From: Beijerinckiaceae bacterium
GTDB lineage: Bacteria; Pseudomonadota; Alphaproteobacteria; Rhizobiales; Beijerinckiaceae
Direction of reading: 5' to 3'
Length of the DNA: 64,000 nt
Assembly: GCA_009773635.1 (NCBI GenBank)
Contig: WSYC01000007.1
Coordinates: 2,205-66,204 of the forward strand
Shown in pieces: positions 1 to 9,452 of this stretch; within the stretch, counting starts at the first letter, position 1, and each line of letters begins with the position of its first letter. Made by a program: the position numbers and the translations under genes. Below the pieces are notes generated by a model. It saw only the letters and a list, made by a program, of their open reading frames with translations, searched no databases and had not been told where the DNA came from.

Positions 1-862
1 CGCCACCGGCACGCGCCAACGCCTCCATCCGGCGCACGAGGCGTTCGGCGATGCCCCGCCGCCGGACGTCCTGCCGGACATAGAGCCGGTGAAGCTCGGC
101 TTGAAGAGGTTCGGGAAAATCCACCGCGGCGCAGGCGCAGACACGGCCGGAGCTATCTTCCAGCACGAGGAATTCGCCCCCGAGCCGACGACCGTCCTTC
201 ACCCGTTCGGGCCAATGCCCGGGTTTGAGGAGATCGGGCATATCATCATGCGGATCGGTGTAGCAGCCGGGATAGTCCGCGAAACATAGGGTGATCAGGC
301 CAAAAAGGTCCTGCGCATCGCGATCCTCGGCCGGGCGGAGATCGAGCAGCGGCAGCGGCGCCTCCATGACGAGATGCTCGACCGCCGCCTTCGTATCACC
401 GCCACAGGCGGAGCCTGACGACACCGCCAGAAACCCGTGCCGTGCATAAAACGCAATCGCCTGCGCGTTGCGCGGTTCGACCTCCAGTCTGGCCGTCCGC
501 GCGCCGGGAAACCGCGCGATGGCCGCGCGCAACAGCGCCTTGCCAATGCCGGTGCCCTGCCGGTCTGGCGCGATATAGAGCCGCGCAAGTTCCATCTGCC
601 CGCAGGCGGAGAGATGCGCCGAAGCCGTGCCCACCAGCGTCCTGGCATCGCAGGCGACCAGCAACGCGTTGGCGGCAGGATTGGCCTCGGCCTCGGCGAG
701 CTCCGCCGTCAGCTTGTCGATCGAATGCCAGGTTGCGGCGATCTCGTTGACCTTCTCGACCCCGAGCGTGGCGTCATAGGTCGCGTGCCAGGTCGCGACC
801 AGCATCTCCCTGAGCGCGGGGATATCGGCGAGAACGGCGGGACGGAGACTCCACTCTATCAT
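1..862 (-). CDS. Tandem GNAT N-acetyltransferase (C-terminus beyond window edge)
   Basis: An open reading frame runs from ATG at 862-860 to the left edge of the window, giving 287 codons without a stop. Two GNAT acetyltransferase folds are visible in a row. The first spans about residues 5-168, with the acetyl-CoA loop RQGTGIGKAL at 101-110 and the usual ending AIAFYARHGF near 135-144. The second starts near residue 173 with LDLRPAEDRDA and has its own loop RRRGIAERL near 268-276. Such proteins move an acetyl group from acetyl-CoA to an amine; the substrate cannot be told. The start codon overlaps the stop of the AT-rich gene upstream as ATGA, so translation is probably coupled. The last residues of domain two lie outside the window. 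Confidence 0.85.
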   Translation of the reverse strand, partial: MIEWSLRPAVLADIPALREMLVATWHATYDATLGVEKVNEIAATWHSIDKLTAELAEAEANPAANALLVACDARTLVGTASAHLSACGQMELARLYIAPDRQGTGIGKALLRAAIARFPGARTARLEVEPRNAQAIAFYARHGFLAVSSGSACGGDTKAAVEHLVMEAPLPLLDLRPAEDRDAQDLFGLITLCFADYPGCYTDPHDDMPDLLKPGHWPERVKDGRRLGGEFLVLEDSSGRVCACAAVDFPEPLQAELHRLYVRQDVRRRGIAERLVRRMEALARAGG

Positions 863-1677
863 TGTATTTGAGCGTCTTGGCACGTTGGGCTTGCGGCCAG
901 TTTATATCCACCAGCCCTTAAAACAACTGCCCCTATACGTTTATTTTCGTAATTATTTTCGACAGATCTTGTATTGTTTTCACTTGTTTCAAGTAGTATC
1001 TTATCTGATATTACACTAAAATATTTTTCTGACTTCCGTCCAAATTGATCATAATATTCTACATTGAGATAAGTATTTTCTACGATAAATTCGAAGTCAT
1101 TTTTTTCCTTCTTGTGATTCATTTCTACCCACTTAGAAATTTCATCAAAAAATTCAAATGACTGCGTTGTAATTTTTTCTTTCATATCCTGAAGTGCAAA
1201 TGCATTGAAATTCTCTTTTCTAAATGTTATGTATTTAATATTTACAGATTTAGATCGATCATAAACGCCAATAATTTCTTTGCTCTTTTCTACATTTGCC
1301 ATTTCATATTCGTAAAAATTTCTGAAAGCTCTCCAAAAACAAAACTTTCTATTTATAAGAACACCAGCTATTGTTTCAATTTTTACGGAACTCAATCCGG
1401 ACAAGCCAGTCACATTTTCCATTTTAAGTTCAATCTCTCCATAAAAGTCATCTTTATAAATAGATTTTTCTATTTTAAAGTATGGAGAAGTTTTTGCAAC
1501 CTCTAGTTCATAAGCATTATTTGCTATTATCATTTGCTGACTTGAAACATATATTGCAACAACAGAAACTATAATTGACATTGTAGACAAAAGCACTGCA
1601 GCGATTGACTGCGAATAAAATGATATTCCTTCTTTGTATTTGAATATTTTTTCATGAAGGCGAGCGAGAAACCCCAT
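859..1677 (-). CDS. AT-rich single-pass membrane protein of unknown function
   Basis: I do not recognise this 272-residue protein. After a basic N-terminus it has one hydrophobic stretch (about residues 22-44, containing SIIVSVVAIYVSS) and then a long charged domain, so it probably sits in the inner membrane with a soluble C-terminal part. The base composition is far richer in A and T than every neighbour except the gene at 35038, with Lys, Asn, Ile and Phe codons dominating, which points to recent acquisition. ATG at 1677 is taken as start; a TTG at 1686 would overlap the gatB stop. The last 20 or so codons return to host-like GC-rich sequence, and the stop overlaps the start of the GNAT gene. 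Function unknown. Confidence 0.7.
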   Translation of the reverse strand: MGFLARLHEKIFKYKEGISFYSQSIAAVLLSTMSIIVSVVAIYVSSQQMIIANNAYELEVAKTSPYFKIEKSIYKDDFYGEIELKMENVTGLSGLSSVKIETIAGVLINRKFCFWRAFRNFYEYEMANVEKSKEIIGVYDRSKSVNIKYITFRKENFNAFALQDMKEKITTQSFEFFDEISKWVEMNHKKEKNDFEFIVENTYLNVEYYDQFGRKSEKYFSVISDKILLETSENNTRSVENNYENKRIGAVVLRAGGYKLAASPTCQDAQIQ

Positions 1678-1678
1678 C

Positions 1679-3163
1679 TCATTCAATTCCCAGCTTCTGC
1701 TTGAGCAGCTCGTTCACGGCACCTGGATTAGCCTTGCCGCCGGAGGATTTCATCACCTGCCCGACGAACCAGCCAAGCAGCGTCGGCTTGGCGATGGCCT
1801 GCTGCACCTTGTCCGGGTTGGCGGCGATGATCTCGTCAACGACCTTTTCGATCGCGCCGGTATCGGTCACCTGCTTGAGCCCGCGTTTTTCAACGATATC
1901 AGCGGGATCACCGCCTTCGGTGAAGACGATCTCGAACAGATCCTTGGCGATCTTGCCGGAGATGACGTTCGAGCCGATGAGATCGATGATCCCGCCCAGC
2001 TGGGCGGCGGAAACCGGAGTCGTTTCAATCGTCTTGCCGTCCTTGTTGAGGCGGCCGAAGAGCTCGTTGATGACCCAGTTCGCGGCGGTCTTGCCATCAC
2101 GTCCCTTGGCGACATCCTCGAAATAGGCGGCGTTCTCGCGCTCGGCGACGAGCACCGAGGCGTCATAGGGCGAGAGGCCATACTGGCTGATGAAGCGCGC
2201 CTTCTTCTCGTCCGGCAGCTCCGGCAGGTTTGAGGCCATCTCCTCGATGAAGCCTTCGGGCAGGATCAGCGGCAGCAAATCCGGGTCGGGGAAATAGCGG
2301 TAATCATGCGCCTCTTCCTTCGAGCGCATCGAGCGGGTCTCGCGTTTGCCGGGATCGTAGAGACGGGTTTCCTGATCGATCTTGCCGCCATCCTCCAGAA
2401 TGCCGATCTGGCGGCGGGCTTCCACTTCAATGGCCTGCCCGATGAAGCGGATCGAGTTGACGTTCTTGATCTCGCAGCGCGTGCCGAACGGCGTGCCGGG
2501 CTGACGCACCGAGACGTTGACGTCGGCGCGCAGGTTGCCCTTCTCCATGTCGCCGTCGCAGGTGCCGAGGTAGCGCAGGATGGTGCGCAGCTTCGTCACA
2601 TAGGCCTGCGCCTCTTCCGCCGAGCGAAGGTCCGGTTTCGAGACGATTTCCATCAGCGCGACACCGGCGCGGTTGAGATCGACGAAGGAATTCAGCGGGT
2701 CCTGATCATGGATGGATTTACCCGCGTCCTGCTCAAGGTGCAGCCGCTCGATGCGGACATTGATCGGTTCGGCTTCGCCCGGCACATCGACGATCACCTC
2801 GCCTTCGCCGACGATCGGTTCGGCGAACTGGCTGATCTGGTAGCCCTGCGGCAGATCGGGGTAGAAATAGTTCTTCCGGTCGAAACGCGAGCGGGTGTTG
2901 ATCTTCGCCTTGAGGCCGATGCCGGTGCGCACGGCCTGCGCGACGCATTCCTTGTTGATCACCGGCAGCATGCCCGGCATCGCCGCATCAACGAAGCTGA
3001 CGTGCGCGTTCGGCTCGCCGCCGAATTCGGTCGAGGCACCGGAGAAGAGTTTCGCGCGGGAGTTCACCTGCGCATGGATTTCCATGCCGATGATGATTTC
3101 CCAGTCGGATTTCGCACCCTTGATCCAGTATTTCGAAGGGGCGGAACGGATATCGAGGGGCAT
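1679..3163 (-). CDS. gatB: Aspartyl/glutamyl-tRNA(Asn/Gln) amidotransferase subunit B
   Basis: GatB binds the mischarged Glu-tRNA(Gln) or Asp-tRNA(Asn), activates the side chain with ATP and uses ammonia channelled from GatA to make Gln-tRNA or Asn-tRNA. The 494-residue protein has the family landmarks: IIGMEIHAQ near the N-terminus, [29 protein letters not shown], a central domain with [12 protein letters not shown], and a C-terminal tRNA-binding YqeY-like domain ending in [19 protein letters not shown]. The ATG at 3163 gives [13 protein letters not shown], matching the usual family length; a TTG 22 codons upstream is less likely. gatA and gatC are not in the window. It lies downstream of a small membrane protein gene and the aminotransferase gene on the same strand. 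Confidence 0.97.
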   Translation of the reverse strand: MPLDIRSAPSKYWIKGAKSDWEIIIGMEIHAQVNSRAKLFSGASTEFGGEPNAHVSFVDAAMPGMLPVINKECVAQAVRTGIGLKAKINTRSRFDRKNYFYPDLPQGYQISQFAEPIVGEGEVIVDVPGEAEPINVRIERLHLEQDAGKSIHDQDPLNSFVDLNRAGVALMEIVSKPDLRSAEEAQAYVTKLRTILRYLGTCDGDMEKGNLRADVNVSVRQPGTPFGTRCEIKNVNSIRFIGQAIEVEARRQIGILEDGGKIDQETRLYDPGKRETRSMRSKEEAHDYRYFPDPDLLPLILPEGFIEEMASNLPELPDEKKARFISQYGLSPYDASVLVAERENAAYFEDVAKGRDGKTAANWVINELFGRLNKDGKTIETTPVSAAQLGGIIDLIGSNVISGKIAKDLFEIVFTEGGDPADIVEKRGLKQVTDTGAIEKVVDEIIAANPDKVQQAIAKPTLLGWFVGQVMKSSGGKANPGAVNELLKQKLGIE

Positions 3164-3239
3164 GAACTGCTCGCTTCTCGTGAAAAAAGGAATCCCTCGC
3201 CTTTTCGCGGCGGGCGAGCGAGGCGTCAAGCGTTGAGTG

Positions 3240-3464
3240 TCAGTTGCGCCCCGTCCGCTTCGCCAGCGCAGCGCGCATCATGCCCGCAGCAACGCCGGTG
3301 ACGAGGAACACCGCACCGCCGAGCGTGGCCTGAAACCAGGAAACCGCAACGGCGGCGTCATATTGCGCCCGGATGGCCAGCAGCAGGAACAGCACCGCGA
3401 TCGCGAAGCACAGCAGGCGCAGGACGGTGAGAATCGCCAGCATCAGGGTGATGGAAATCGGCAT
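3240..3464 (-). CDS. Small membrane protein of unknown function
   Basis: This 74-residue protein has two hydrophobic segments, about residues 5-30 and 41-63, separated by a short loop ([13 protein letters not shown]), so it is predicted to span the inner membrane twice with a basic tail ([10 protein letters not shown]). The start ATG at 3464 is preceded by a good ribosome site, GGGAG, six bases away. It begins 19 bases after the stop of the aminotransferase gene and probably belongs to the same transcript, which continues into gatB. No function can be assigned. Confidence 0.7.
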   Translation of the reverse strand: MPISITLMLAILTVLRLLCFAIAVLFLLLAIRAQYDAAVAVSWFQATLGGAVFLVTGVAAGMMRAALAKRTGRN

Positions 3465-3483
3465 TGTTGCTCCCCGGTATCCC

Positions 3484-4638
3484 TCACCCCAGCCACCCCT
3501 TCAGCCGCTTCACGCCCTCAAGGATATCCGCCTCGCTGCCCGCATAGGAGAGCCGCACGAAGCGGTTGCCCTCGCTGCGGTCGAAATCGAGGCCGGGGGT
3601 GATCGCAAGGCCGGCCTCGTGCAACGCCTTTTTCGAAAACGCCATCGAATCGTTCGAAAAACGGCCGATATCGCAATAAGCGTAGAACGCGCCATCCATG
3701 GGGAGCGGGCGCAAGCCGAGGGCGGGCAACGCCTCCATCAGGATCGCGCGGTTGCGGGCATAGCCCGCCTTGATCGCCCCCAGCTCCTCCGTGGCCTCAA
3801 ACGCCGCCGTCGCCGCGACCTGGCTGAGATACGGCACGGAGATCGCGAGGTTCTGCTGAAGGCACTCCATCGGGCGGATCAGCCGCTCGGGCACGATCAG
3901 CCAGCCGATGCGCCAGCCGGTCATGCAGAAATATTTCGAGAAGGAATTCACGATGATCGCGTCGTCCGAATAAGCGAGCGCGCTCGCCTCTTCTCCGTCG
4001 TAAGTGAGTCCATGATAAATCTCGTCTGACACCAGCCAGAGGCCCAGCTCGCGGCAGGTTTCCGCGATGGCCTTCACCTCGGATGCCGGGGTCAATACGC
4101 CGGTGGGGTTCGCAGGGCTCATGATCAGCACGGCGGAGAGTGGCGTCGCGGCATGCGCGGCGCGGATCGCGGCGGCGGAGAGCACAAAGCCCGTCTCCGG
4201 CCCGGTCGGGATTTCGACAACCTCGATCCCCAGCGCCGAGAGGATGTTGCGATAGGCCGGATACCCCGGTGACGGGATGCCGATCCGCCCGCCGTGATCC
4301 ATCACCGAGAGGAAGCTGAGGATAAAGCCGCTGGAGGAGCCCGTCGTCACCACAACGCGCGACGCGGGCACGGTGAGCCCGTAGCGCGCCTTGTAGTGGC
4401 TGGCGATCGCATCGCGTAAGCCGGGCATGCCGAGTGCTTCTGTGTAGCCGATGCGACCGGCTTCGAGCGCGCGCATGGCAGCCTCGCGCACCGGGCGGGG
4501 CGATGGCGCGCCGGGCTCGCCGACCTCAAGGTGGATAATCGTCTTGCCGGCGCGACCGAGATCCTTCGCCTCGCGCATGACATCCATGGCGATGAAGGAG
4601 GCGATCTGCGAGCGACGGGAAATCGGGGGTAAGGTCAT
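3484..4638 (-). CDS. Pyridoxal-phosphate aminotransferase, class I/II
   Basis: A 384-residue fold-type I aminotransferase that transfers an amino group between an amino acid and a 2-oxoacid using pyridoxal phosphate. Cofactor residues are visible: the Asn of SPANPTG (about 177), the Asp of VSDEIYHG (205), the Schiff-base lysine in NSFSKYFCMTGWRIGW (235) and the carboxylate-binding Arg in NRFVRLSYAG near the end. The N-terminus (IASFIAMDVMREAKDL) and the glycine-rich GEPGAPSP resemble the aspartate/aromatic aminotransferase group, but the substrate cannot be fixed from sequence alone. It is the first gene of a minus-strand run that continues into the small membrane gene and gatB, and diverges from the M48 protease gene. 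Confidence 0.9.
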   Translation of the reverse strand: MTLPPISRRSQIASFIAMDVMREAKDLGRAGKTIIHLEVGEPGAPSPRPVREAAMRALEAGRIGYTEALGMPGLRDAIASHYKARYGLTVPASRVVVTTGSSSGFILSFLSVMDHGGRIGIPSPGYPAYRNILSALGIEVVEIPTGPETGFVLSAAAIRAAHAATPLSAVLIMSPANPTGVLTPASEVKAIAETCRELGLWLVSDEIYHGLTYDGEEASALAYSDDAIIVNSFSKYFCMTGWRIGWLIVPERLIRPMECLQQNLAISVPYLSQVAATAAFEATEELGAIKAGYARNRAILMEALPALGLRPLPMDGAFYAYCDIGRFSNDSMAFSKKALHEAGLAITPGLDFDRSEGNRFVRLSYAGSEADILEGVKRLKGWLG

Positions 4639-4876
4639 GAACTGCCAGCTACAGGGAGGAAAGCCCCGCCATCTCCTCCATCACAGCGCGGCAAGTCAAT
4701 TCGGAATGGGCATATCGGAGCGACAGGCGCGCCGCATCTTCACATCTGCGTGCGAAATCTCGCCTATAATTGACCGCATTGCTGCGCTTATCCTATTCAT
4801 CGACAGGATCACGCATGAGGTTTGCCCCTTGAACGGCCCATCGTTCGCACAATCAGCGCAGCCGCGCTGGCACGGC

Positions 4877-6244
4877 ATGCACCGGCGGCTGGCTGCGGCC
4901 GCGCTGGCGGCTGTGATGGCGTTTTCGGCATCCGCGCCGGCCTTCGCACAGAGCCGCAAGATGAGCTTCATCCGCGATGCGGAAATCGAACAGGTGCTGC
5001 GCGAATACCTCGATCCCCTGCTCGGCGCGGCGGGCTTGCGCAAGGGTTTCATCCGCGTCGTGCTGGTCGCGGATCGCTCGTTCAACGCCTTCGTCGCAGA
5101 CGGCAAGCGCGTGTTCGTCAACATCGGCGCGATCATGGAATCGACGACGCCGAACCAGATCATCGGCGTCCTCGCGCATGAGACCGGCCATATCGCCGGC
5201 GGTCACCTCGCCCGCATGCGCGCGGAAATCGACAAGGCCACTGCGATCGCCATCATCGGCACCATTCTGGGCGGGGCGGCCGTGATCGGTTCGGCGCGCT
5301 CGGCGCAGGTCGGCACGTCGCCGGCCGGGGCCATCGGCGCCATCCTGGGGCCGAGTGAACTTGCCCGCCGTTCGCTGCTCGCCTATCAGCGCGGCGAGGA
5401 ACAGGCAGCGGACCGCGCCGCGCTCAACTTTCTGGAAAAGACCGGCCAATCGGCCAAGGGCATGCTAGAGACCTTCGAGCGCATGGCCAGCGACTCGCTG
5501 TTCTCCTCGACACGGCTCGACAAATACCTCCTCAGCCACCCGCTGCCGCAGGAGCGCGTCGCGGGGCTGCGCGAGGCTGCACCGAAGGGGGCCGCTTTCG
5601 GCGTGAAGGATCCCCCCGCCCGGCAGGCGAAACACGACATGATCCGGGCCAAACTCTACGCGTTTACCGGCGATGCCGGCGAGATTTCCCGGCGCTACCC
5701 GGCCCACAACCAGACCCTGCCGGCGCGCTACGCCCGCGCGATCGGAGACTACAGGTTCGGGCGGCCCGATGCCGCGCTGCGCGCCATCGACGCGCTGATC
5801 GCCGAGCAGCCGGGCAATGCCTATTTCCGGGAGCTGAAGGGTCAGGCCCTGCTGGAAGCCGGGCGGGCGAGCGCCGCCGTCGCCCCCCTGCGCAAGGCGG
5901 TCTCGCTGGCGCCAAACCAGCCACTGATCCGCACCATGCTTGGCCATGCGCTCGTCGCGCAGGATACGCCGGCCGCGATTGCCGAGGCCATCAAGGAGCT
6001 TCTGAACGCCACCGGGCGCGACCCAGACAACTTCGAGGGCTACCGCTATCTGAGCCAGGCCTATGCCCGCAAGGGCGATGAAGGCAATGCCGCCCTCGCC
6101 GCCGCGCGCGGCGCGCTGATCGAGGGCCAGTTCCAGGATGCGCAGCGCTTTGCCCGCCGGGCGATGCCGCTTCTGCCTGCCAATTCACCCGCCTATCTCG
6201 CCGCCCGCGATATTGTCGAAGCCAAACCCGAAAAATCCCAGTAA
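4877..6244 (+). CDS. Periplasmic M48 metalloprotease with TPR repeats (BepA/YfgC type)
   Basis: A secreted zinc protease of the BepA type, which in relatives helps outer-membrane protein assembly and removes stalled substrates. From ATG at 4877 the 455-residue protein starts with a signal peptide (MHRRLAAAALAAVMAF, cleavage after SAPAFAQ). The zinc site is HETGH at 101-105, with a third ligand probably in the later EEQAADRAA segment. A glycine-rich loop follows the active helix, and the C-terminal third carries tetratricopeptide-like helices (AYFRELKGQALLEAGRASAA and on). A TTG at 4829 has a better ribosome site (GAGG eight bases upstream) and would add 16 residues before the signal peptide, so the start is not settled. 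The dsbA-like gene follows 29 bases later. Confidence 0.92.
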   Translation: MHRRLAAAALAAVMAFSASAPAFAQSRKMSFIRDAEIEQVLREYLDPLLGAAGLRKGFIRVVLVADRSFNAFVADGKRVFVNIGAIMESTTPNQIIGVLAHETGHIAGGHLARMRAEIDKATAIAIIGTILGGAAVIGSARSAQVGTSPAGAIGAILGPSELARRSLLAYQRGEEQAADRAALNFLEKTGQSAKGMLETFERMASDSLFSSTRLDKYLLSHPLPQERVAGLREAAPKGAAFGVKDPPARQAKHDMIRAKLYAFTGDAGEISRRYPAHNQTLPARYARAIGDYRFGRPDAALRAIDALIAEQPGNAYFRELKGQALLEAGRASAAVAPLRKAVSLAPNQPLIRTMLGHALVAQDTPAAIAEAIKELLNATGRDPDNFEGYRYLSQAYARKGDEGNAALAAARGALIEGQFQDAQRFARRAMPLLPANSPAYLAARDIVEAKPEKSQ

Positions 6245-6273
6245 GAGCGCTGGAACCGAAAAAAGGACTGCAC

Positions 6274-7047
6274 ATGACCTTGTCTCTTTCCGCCCGGCTG
6301 TTTGGCGCATCCGCTGTTGCCGCCTTTCTGACCTTTGCACCGCTCGCCCCGGCGCAGGCTCAGACCGCGCCGGATAAATCCGCCATCGAGGCCATCGTGA
6401 AGGATTATCTGCTGAAGAACCCCGAGGTCATTCAGGAGGCGATGGTTGAGCTGGAGCGCCGCCAGCGCGATGCCGAGGCGCAGGCCGTCCGCCGCATCAC
6501 GGCAGACCCGAAGAGCCCGCTCTACACCTCCGAGCATCACACCGTCGTCGGCAATCCGAACGGCGATGTCACGCTGGTCGAGTTCTTCGATTTCAACTGC
6601 GGTTTCTGCAAGAAGGGCCTCGCCGACGTTCAGAAGGTGCTCGACACCGACAAGAATGTCCGGGTTATCCTGAAAGAATTCCCGATCCTGTCCCCCGGTT
6701 CGCGCGATGCCTCTGTCGTTGCCCTTGCCCTGCGCGAGCAGTTCGACCGTGAGAAGCTTTGGAAATTCCACGTCACCTTGCTCAACAACCGCGGCTCTGT
6801 CGCCAAGGAGCAGGCACTGGGCGTTGCAAAAGACATGGGCGCCGATCTGAAGAAACTCGAGATCGCCATGGCCTCCCCCGGCATCCAGCTCGCGCTGGAG
6901 GAATCGAAGCTCCTGGCCGATGCCCTCGGCGTCAACGGCACGCCGAGCTATGTCGTCGCCGAGGATCTCGTCGTCGGCGCGCGCGGCTATGGCGAACTCC
7001 AGAAGCGGATCGCGGCATGGCGGCAATGCAAGAAAGCCGAATGCTGA
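6274..7047 (+). CDS. DsbA-family thiol:disulfide oxidoreductase
   Basis: A secreted 257-residue thioredoxin-fold protein. It has a signal peptide (cleavage near PAQAQ, residue 30), a charged helical N-terminal region (residues 35-80), and the redox motif CGFC at 109-112 in EFFDFNCGFCKKGL. A cis-proline lies in NGTPSYVV near residue 219. The layout matches the DsbA/Com1/ScsC-like group, which makes or reshuffles disulfides in periplasmic proteins. The start is set by AGGA seven bases before ATG at 6274. It follows the M48 protease gene by 29 bases, so the two are probably co-transcribed and both act on envelope protein folding. Confidence 0.93.
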   Translation: MTLSLSARLFGASAVAAFLTFAPLAPAQAQTAPDKSAIEAIVKDYLLKNPEVIQEAMVELERRQRDAEAQAVRRITADPKSPLYTSEHHTVVGNPNGDVTLVEFFDFNCGFCKKGLADVQKVLDTDKNVRVILKEFPILSPGSRDASVVALALREQFDREKLWKFHVTLLNNRGSVAKEQALGVAKDMGADLKKLEIAMASPGIQLALEESKLLADALGVNGTPSYVVAEDLVVGARGYGELQKRIAAWRQCKKAEC

Positions 7048-7298
7048 GGCATCCGGTTGGCGCGCCGGGCGCGTGACGGGCGGCCTCTTGCCGCGTTCTT
7101 CACAGGCCCGGTTTCCCCTTCGGCGGAAAATGGTCTAGTAAAACCGCCACGCGGGATCACGGGGGGAATTGCGGCCATGCGCAGAAACGGCTATTCGCTC
7201 GCCCTCCGTGTTCTGAACGAACTTCGATCGTCGGCGGTCCGGGCATGAGCAAACAGATGCGTTTGCCGGTTCGGAACAAGGCTGCTGACGGAACTACG

Positions 7299-7790
7299 AT
7301 GAAAGCGACGTCGCCGATGGCCAAAGACCTCACAATCGATCCCGATCTCGTCCGCGAGATCGCCAAGCTGATTTCGGAGACGGATCTTACCGAAATCGAG
7401 GTCGAAAAGGGCGATCTGCGCATCCGCGTCGCCCGCCAGATCACCGTGCAGCAGGTCAGCCATGCCGTTGCGGCCGCGCCTGCCGCTGTTGTCGCCCATG
7501 CGCCGGCTGCTGCAACCCCTGCCGCTGCCGAGAAGCCCGCCGATCTCGGCGCGCATCCGGGTGCCGTGCGCTCGCCGATGGTCGGCACCGCCTATCGCCG
7601 CCCCTCGCCCGGCTCGAACGCCTTCATCGAGGTGGGCAGCATCGTGAAAGCCGGCGAGAAGATCCTGCTCGTCGAGGCCATGAAGACCTTCAACGAAATC
7701 GTCGCCCCGAAGGCGGGCACGGTGACGCATATCATGGTCGAGGATGGACAGCCCGTGGAATACGGCGAACCGCTCGTCGTGATCGAGTAA
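7299..7790 (+). CDS. accB: Biotin carboxyl carrier protein of acetyl-CoA carboxylase
   Basis: AccB carries the biotin that shuttles CO2 between biotin carboxylase and the carboxyltransferase in the first step of fatty-acid synthesis. The 163-residue protein has the usual plan: an N-terminal helical segment ([20 protein letters not shown]), an Ala/Pro-rich linker (about residues 55-85) and a C-terminal biotinyl domain with the target lysine in [10 protein letters not shown] (K129). ATG at 7299 is preferred because of the GGA five to eight bases upstream and the normal family length; an ATG at 7245 would add 18 atypical residues. accC follows after 128 bases that contain two inverted repeats. 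Confidence 0.95.
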   Translation: MKATSPMAKDLTIDPDLVREIAKLISETDLTEIEVEKGDLRIRVARQITVQQVSHAVAAAPAAVVAHAPAAATPAAAEKPADLGAHPGAVRSPMVGTAYRRPSPGSNAFIEVGSIVKAGEKILLVEAMKTFNEIVAPKAGTVTHIMVEDGQPVEYGEPLVVIE

Positions 7791-7794
7791 GCCC

Positions 7795-7824
7795 CAACGG
7801 CCTCGGCCCTTGTCGGGGCCGTTG
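7795..7824 (+). terminator. Hairpin just after accB
   Basis: Five bases after the accB stop, CAACGGCC at 7795-7802 and GGCCGTTG at 7817-7824 are perfect inverted copies around a 14-base loop that can itself pair in part. There is no run of T after it, so it is more likely a pausing or RNA-stabilising hairpin between accB and accC than a full terminator. Confidence 0.45.
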
Positions 7825-7873
7825 CAAGCGCGAAGGCGCGCCCGAGCTTGGGTCTAGACCCTTATGCGAGGGA

Positions 7874-7908
7874 TGGCCTTCGAATTAACACCTTAAATGC
7901 GAAGGCCA
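7874..7908 (+). promoter_or_regulatory. Inverted repeat in the accC leader
   Basis: TGGCCTTCG at 7874-7882 and CGAAGGCCA at 7900-7908 form a perfect 9-bp inverted repeat around a 17-base AT-rich loop. The right arm touches the accC ribosome site (AAGGG, 7908-7912, seven bases before the ATG at 7919). If folded in RNA the stem would sit against the ribosome site and could tune AccC synthesis; as DNA it could be an operator. Neither role is proven. Confidence 0.45.
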
Positions 7909-7918
7909 AGGGTAGACC

Positions 7919-9277
7919 ATGTTCGACAAGGTTCTCATTGCCAATCGCGGCGAAATCGCGCTCCGCATTCTCCGCGCCTGCAAGGAACTCGGCATCGCGA
8001 CCGTCGCGGTGCATTCCACCGCCGATGCGGATGCGATGCACGTCAAGCTCGCGGATGAGAGCGTGTGCATTGGCCCGCCCTCCCCGCGCGACAGCTACCT
8101 CAACATCCCTTCACTGATTGCCGCCTGCGAGATCACCGGCGCGGATGCGGTTCACCCCGGCTATGGGTTTCTCTCCGAGAACGCGCGCTTCGCCGAGGTG
8201 CTGGAGCAGCACAAGATCGGCTTCATCGGCCCGAAATCCGAGCACATCCGCACGATGGGCGACAAGATCGAGGCCAAGCGCACGGCTGTGAAGCTCGGTA
8301 TCCCCGTGGTTCCCGGCTCGGATGGCGGCATCACCGAAGATGAAGAAGCCAAGAAGGTCGCCAAGAAAATCGGCTTCCCGGTCATTATCAAGGCCGCCGC
8401 TGGCGGAGGTGGACGCGGCATGAAGGTCGCGCGCAACGAGGACGAGCTTTCCTACGCGCTCTCCGCCGCGCGCACCGAGGCGAAGGCCGCCTTCGGGGAC
8501 GATGCCGTCTACATCGAGAAATACCTCGAGAAGCCGCGCCACATCGAGGTACAAATTCTGGGCGACGGCAAGGGTGGCGCGATCCACCTCGCCGAGCGCG
8601 ATTGCTCGCTCCAGCGCCGGCACCAGAAGGTGTGGGAAGAAGGCCCCTCGCCCGCCCTCAACGCCGAGCAGCGCGACAAGATCGGCATGATCTGCGCCAA
8701 CGCGATGAGCAAGTTGCAGTATCTCGGCGCGGGCACGATCGAGTTTCTCTACGAGAACGGTGAGTTCTATTTCATCGAGATGAACACACGCATCCAGGTC
8801 GAGCATCCGGTGACGGAGATGATCACCGGGATCGATCTCGTCAACGAGCAGATCAAGGTTGCTGCCGGCTCGCCGCTCTCGGTCTCGCAGAGCGACATCA
8901 AGGTGTCCGGCCATGCGATCGAGTGCCGCGTCAACGCCGAGCATCCCGCCACCTTCCGCCCCTCGCCGGGGCTGGTGACGTATTTCCACCCGCCGGGCGG
9001 ACTCGGAGTGCGCGTCGACAGCGCGGTGTATCAGGGCTATCGCATCCCGCCGAACTACGATTCGCTCGTCGCCAAGCTCATCGTGCATGGCCGCACGCGC
9101 AACGAATGCCTGATGCGCCTCAGGCGTGCGCTCGATGAATTCGTCGTCGACGGTATCGAGACGACACTGCCGCTGTTCCGCACGCTGGTGCGCAATCAGG
9201 ACATCCAGAACGGCCAGTACGACATCCACTGGCTGGAGAAATTCCTCAAGGACGGCGGCATGGGCGAGATCGCCTAG
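7919..9277 (+). CDS. accC: Biotin carboxylase subunit of acetyl-CoA carboxylase
   Basis: AccC uses ATP and bicarbonate to carboxylate the biotin of AccB. The 452-residue protein shows the full ATP-grasp layout: N-terminal domain starting [17 protein letters not shown], the glycine-rich ATP loop [12 protein letters not shown], the [13 protein letters not shown] region, the metal/biotin segment [17 protein letters not shown], and the C-terminal domain with [11 protein letters not shown]. Length is normal. It starts at ATG 7919 behind AAGGG and follows accB by 128 bases, the usual accBC arrangement. The gap holds two inverted repeats that may adjust the ratio of the two subunits. Confidence 0.98.
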   Translation: MFDKVLIANRGEIALRILRACKELGIATVAVHSTADADAMHVKLADESVCIGPPSPRDSYLNIPSLIAACEITGADAVHPGYGFLSENARFAEVLEQHKIGFIGPKSEHIRTMGDKIEAKRTAVKLGIPVVPGSDGGITEDEEAKKVAKKIGFPVIIKAAAGGGGRGMKVARNEDELSYALSAARTEAKAAFGDDAVYIEKYLEKPRHIEVQILGDGKGGAIHLAERDCSLQRRHQKVWEEGPSPALNAEQRDKIGMICANAMSKLQYLGAGTIEFLYENGEFYFIEMNTRIQVEHPVTEMITGIDLVNEQIKVAAGSPLSVSQSDIKVSGHAIECRVNAEHPATFRPSPGLVTYFHPPGGLGVRVDSAVYQGYRIPPNYDSLVAKLIVHGRTRNECLMRLRRALDEFVVDGIETTLPLFRTLVRNQDIQNGQYDIHWLEKFLKDGGMGEIA

Positions 9278-9452
9278 GTCCAATCGCGTGAAACCGGACT
9301 GCAAATGACGATCTTCTGCGCTCCGATGCTCACATACACAGGGGTATGCTCCGCTTCGGTGCTCGGCAGATCATCATTTTCGTGCCGGCTTGACGCGATT
9401 TCGCGTCCCGTCGGGCTGGAGCGTTCCACTGGTGTCAGTCCAGGCGGACCCG

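Noticed and set aside
859-1677. Insertion sequence at the AT-rich gene
   Set aside because: No transposase motif, terminal inverted repeats or target duplication could be seen at the edges.
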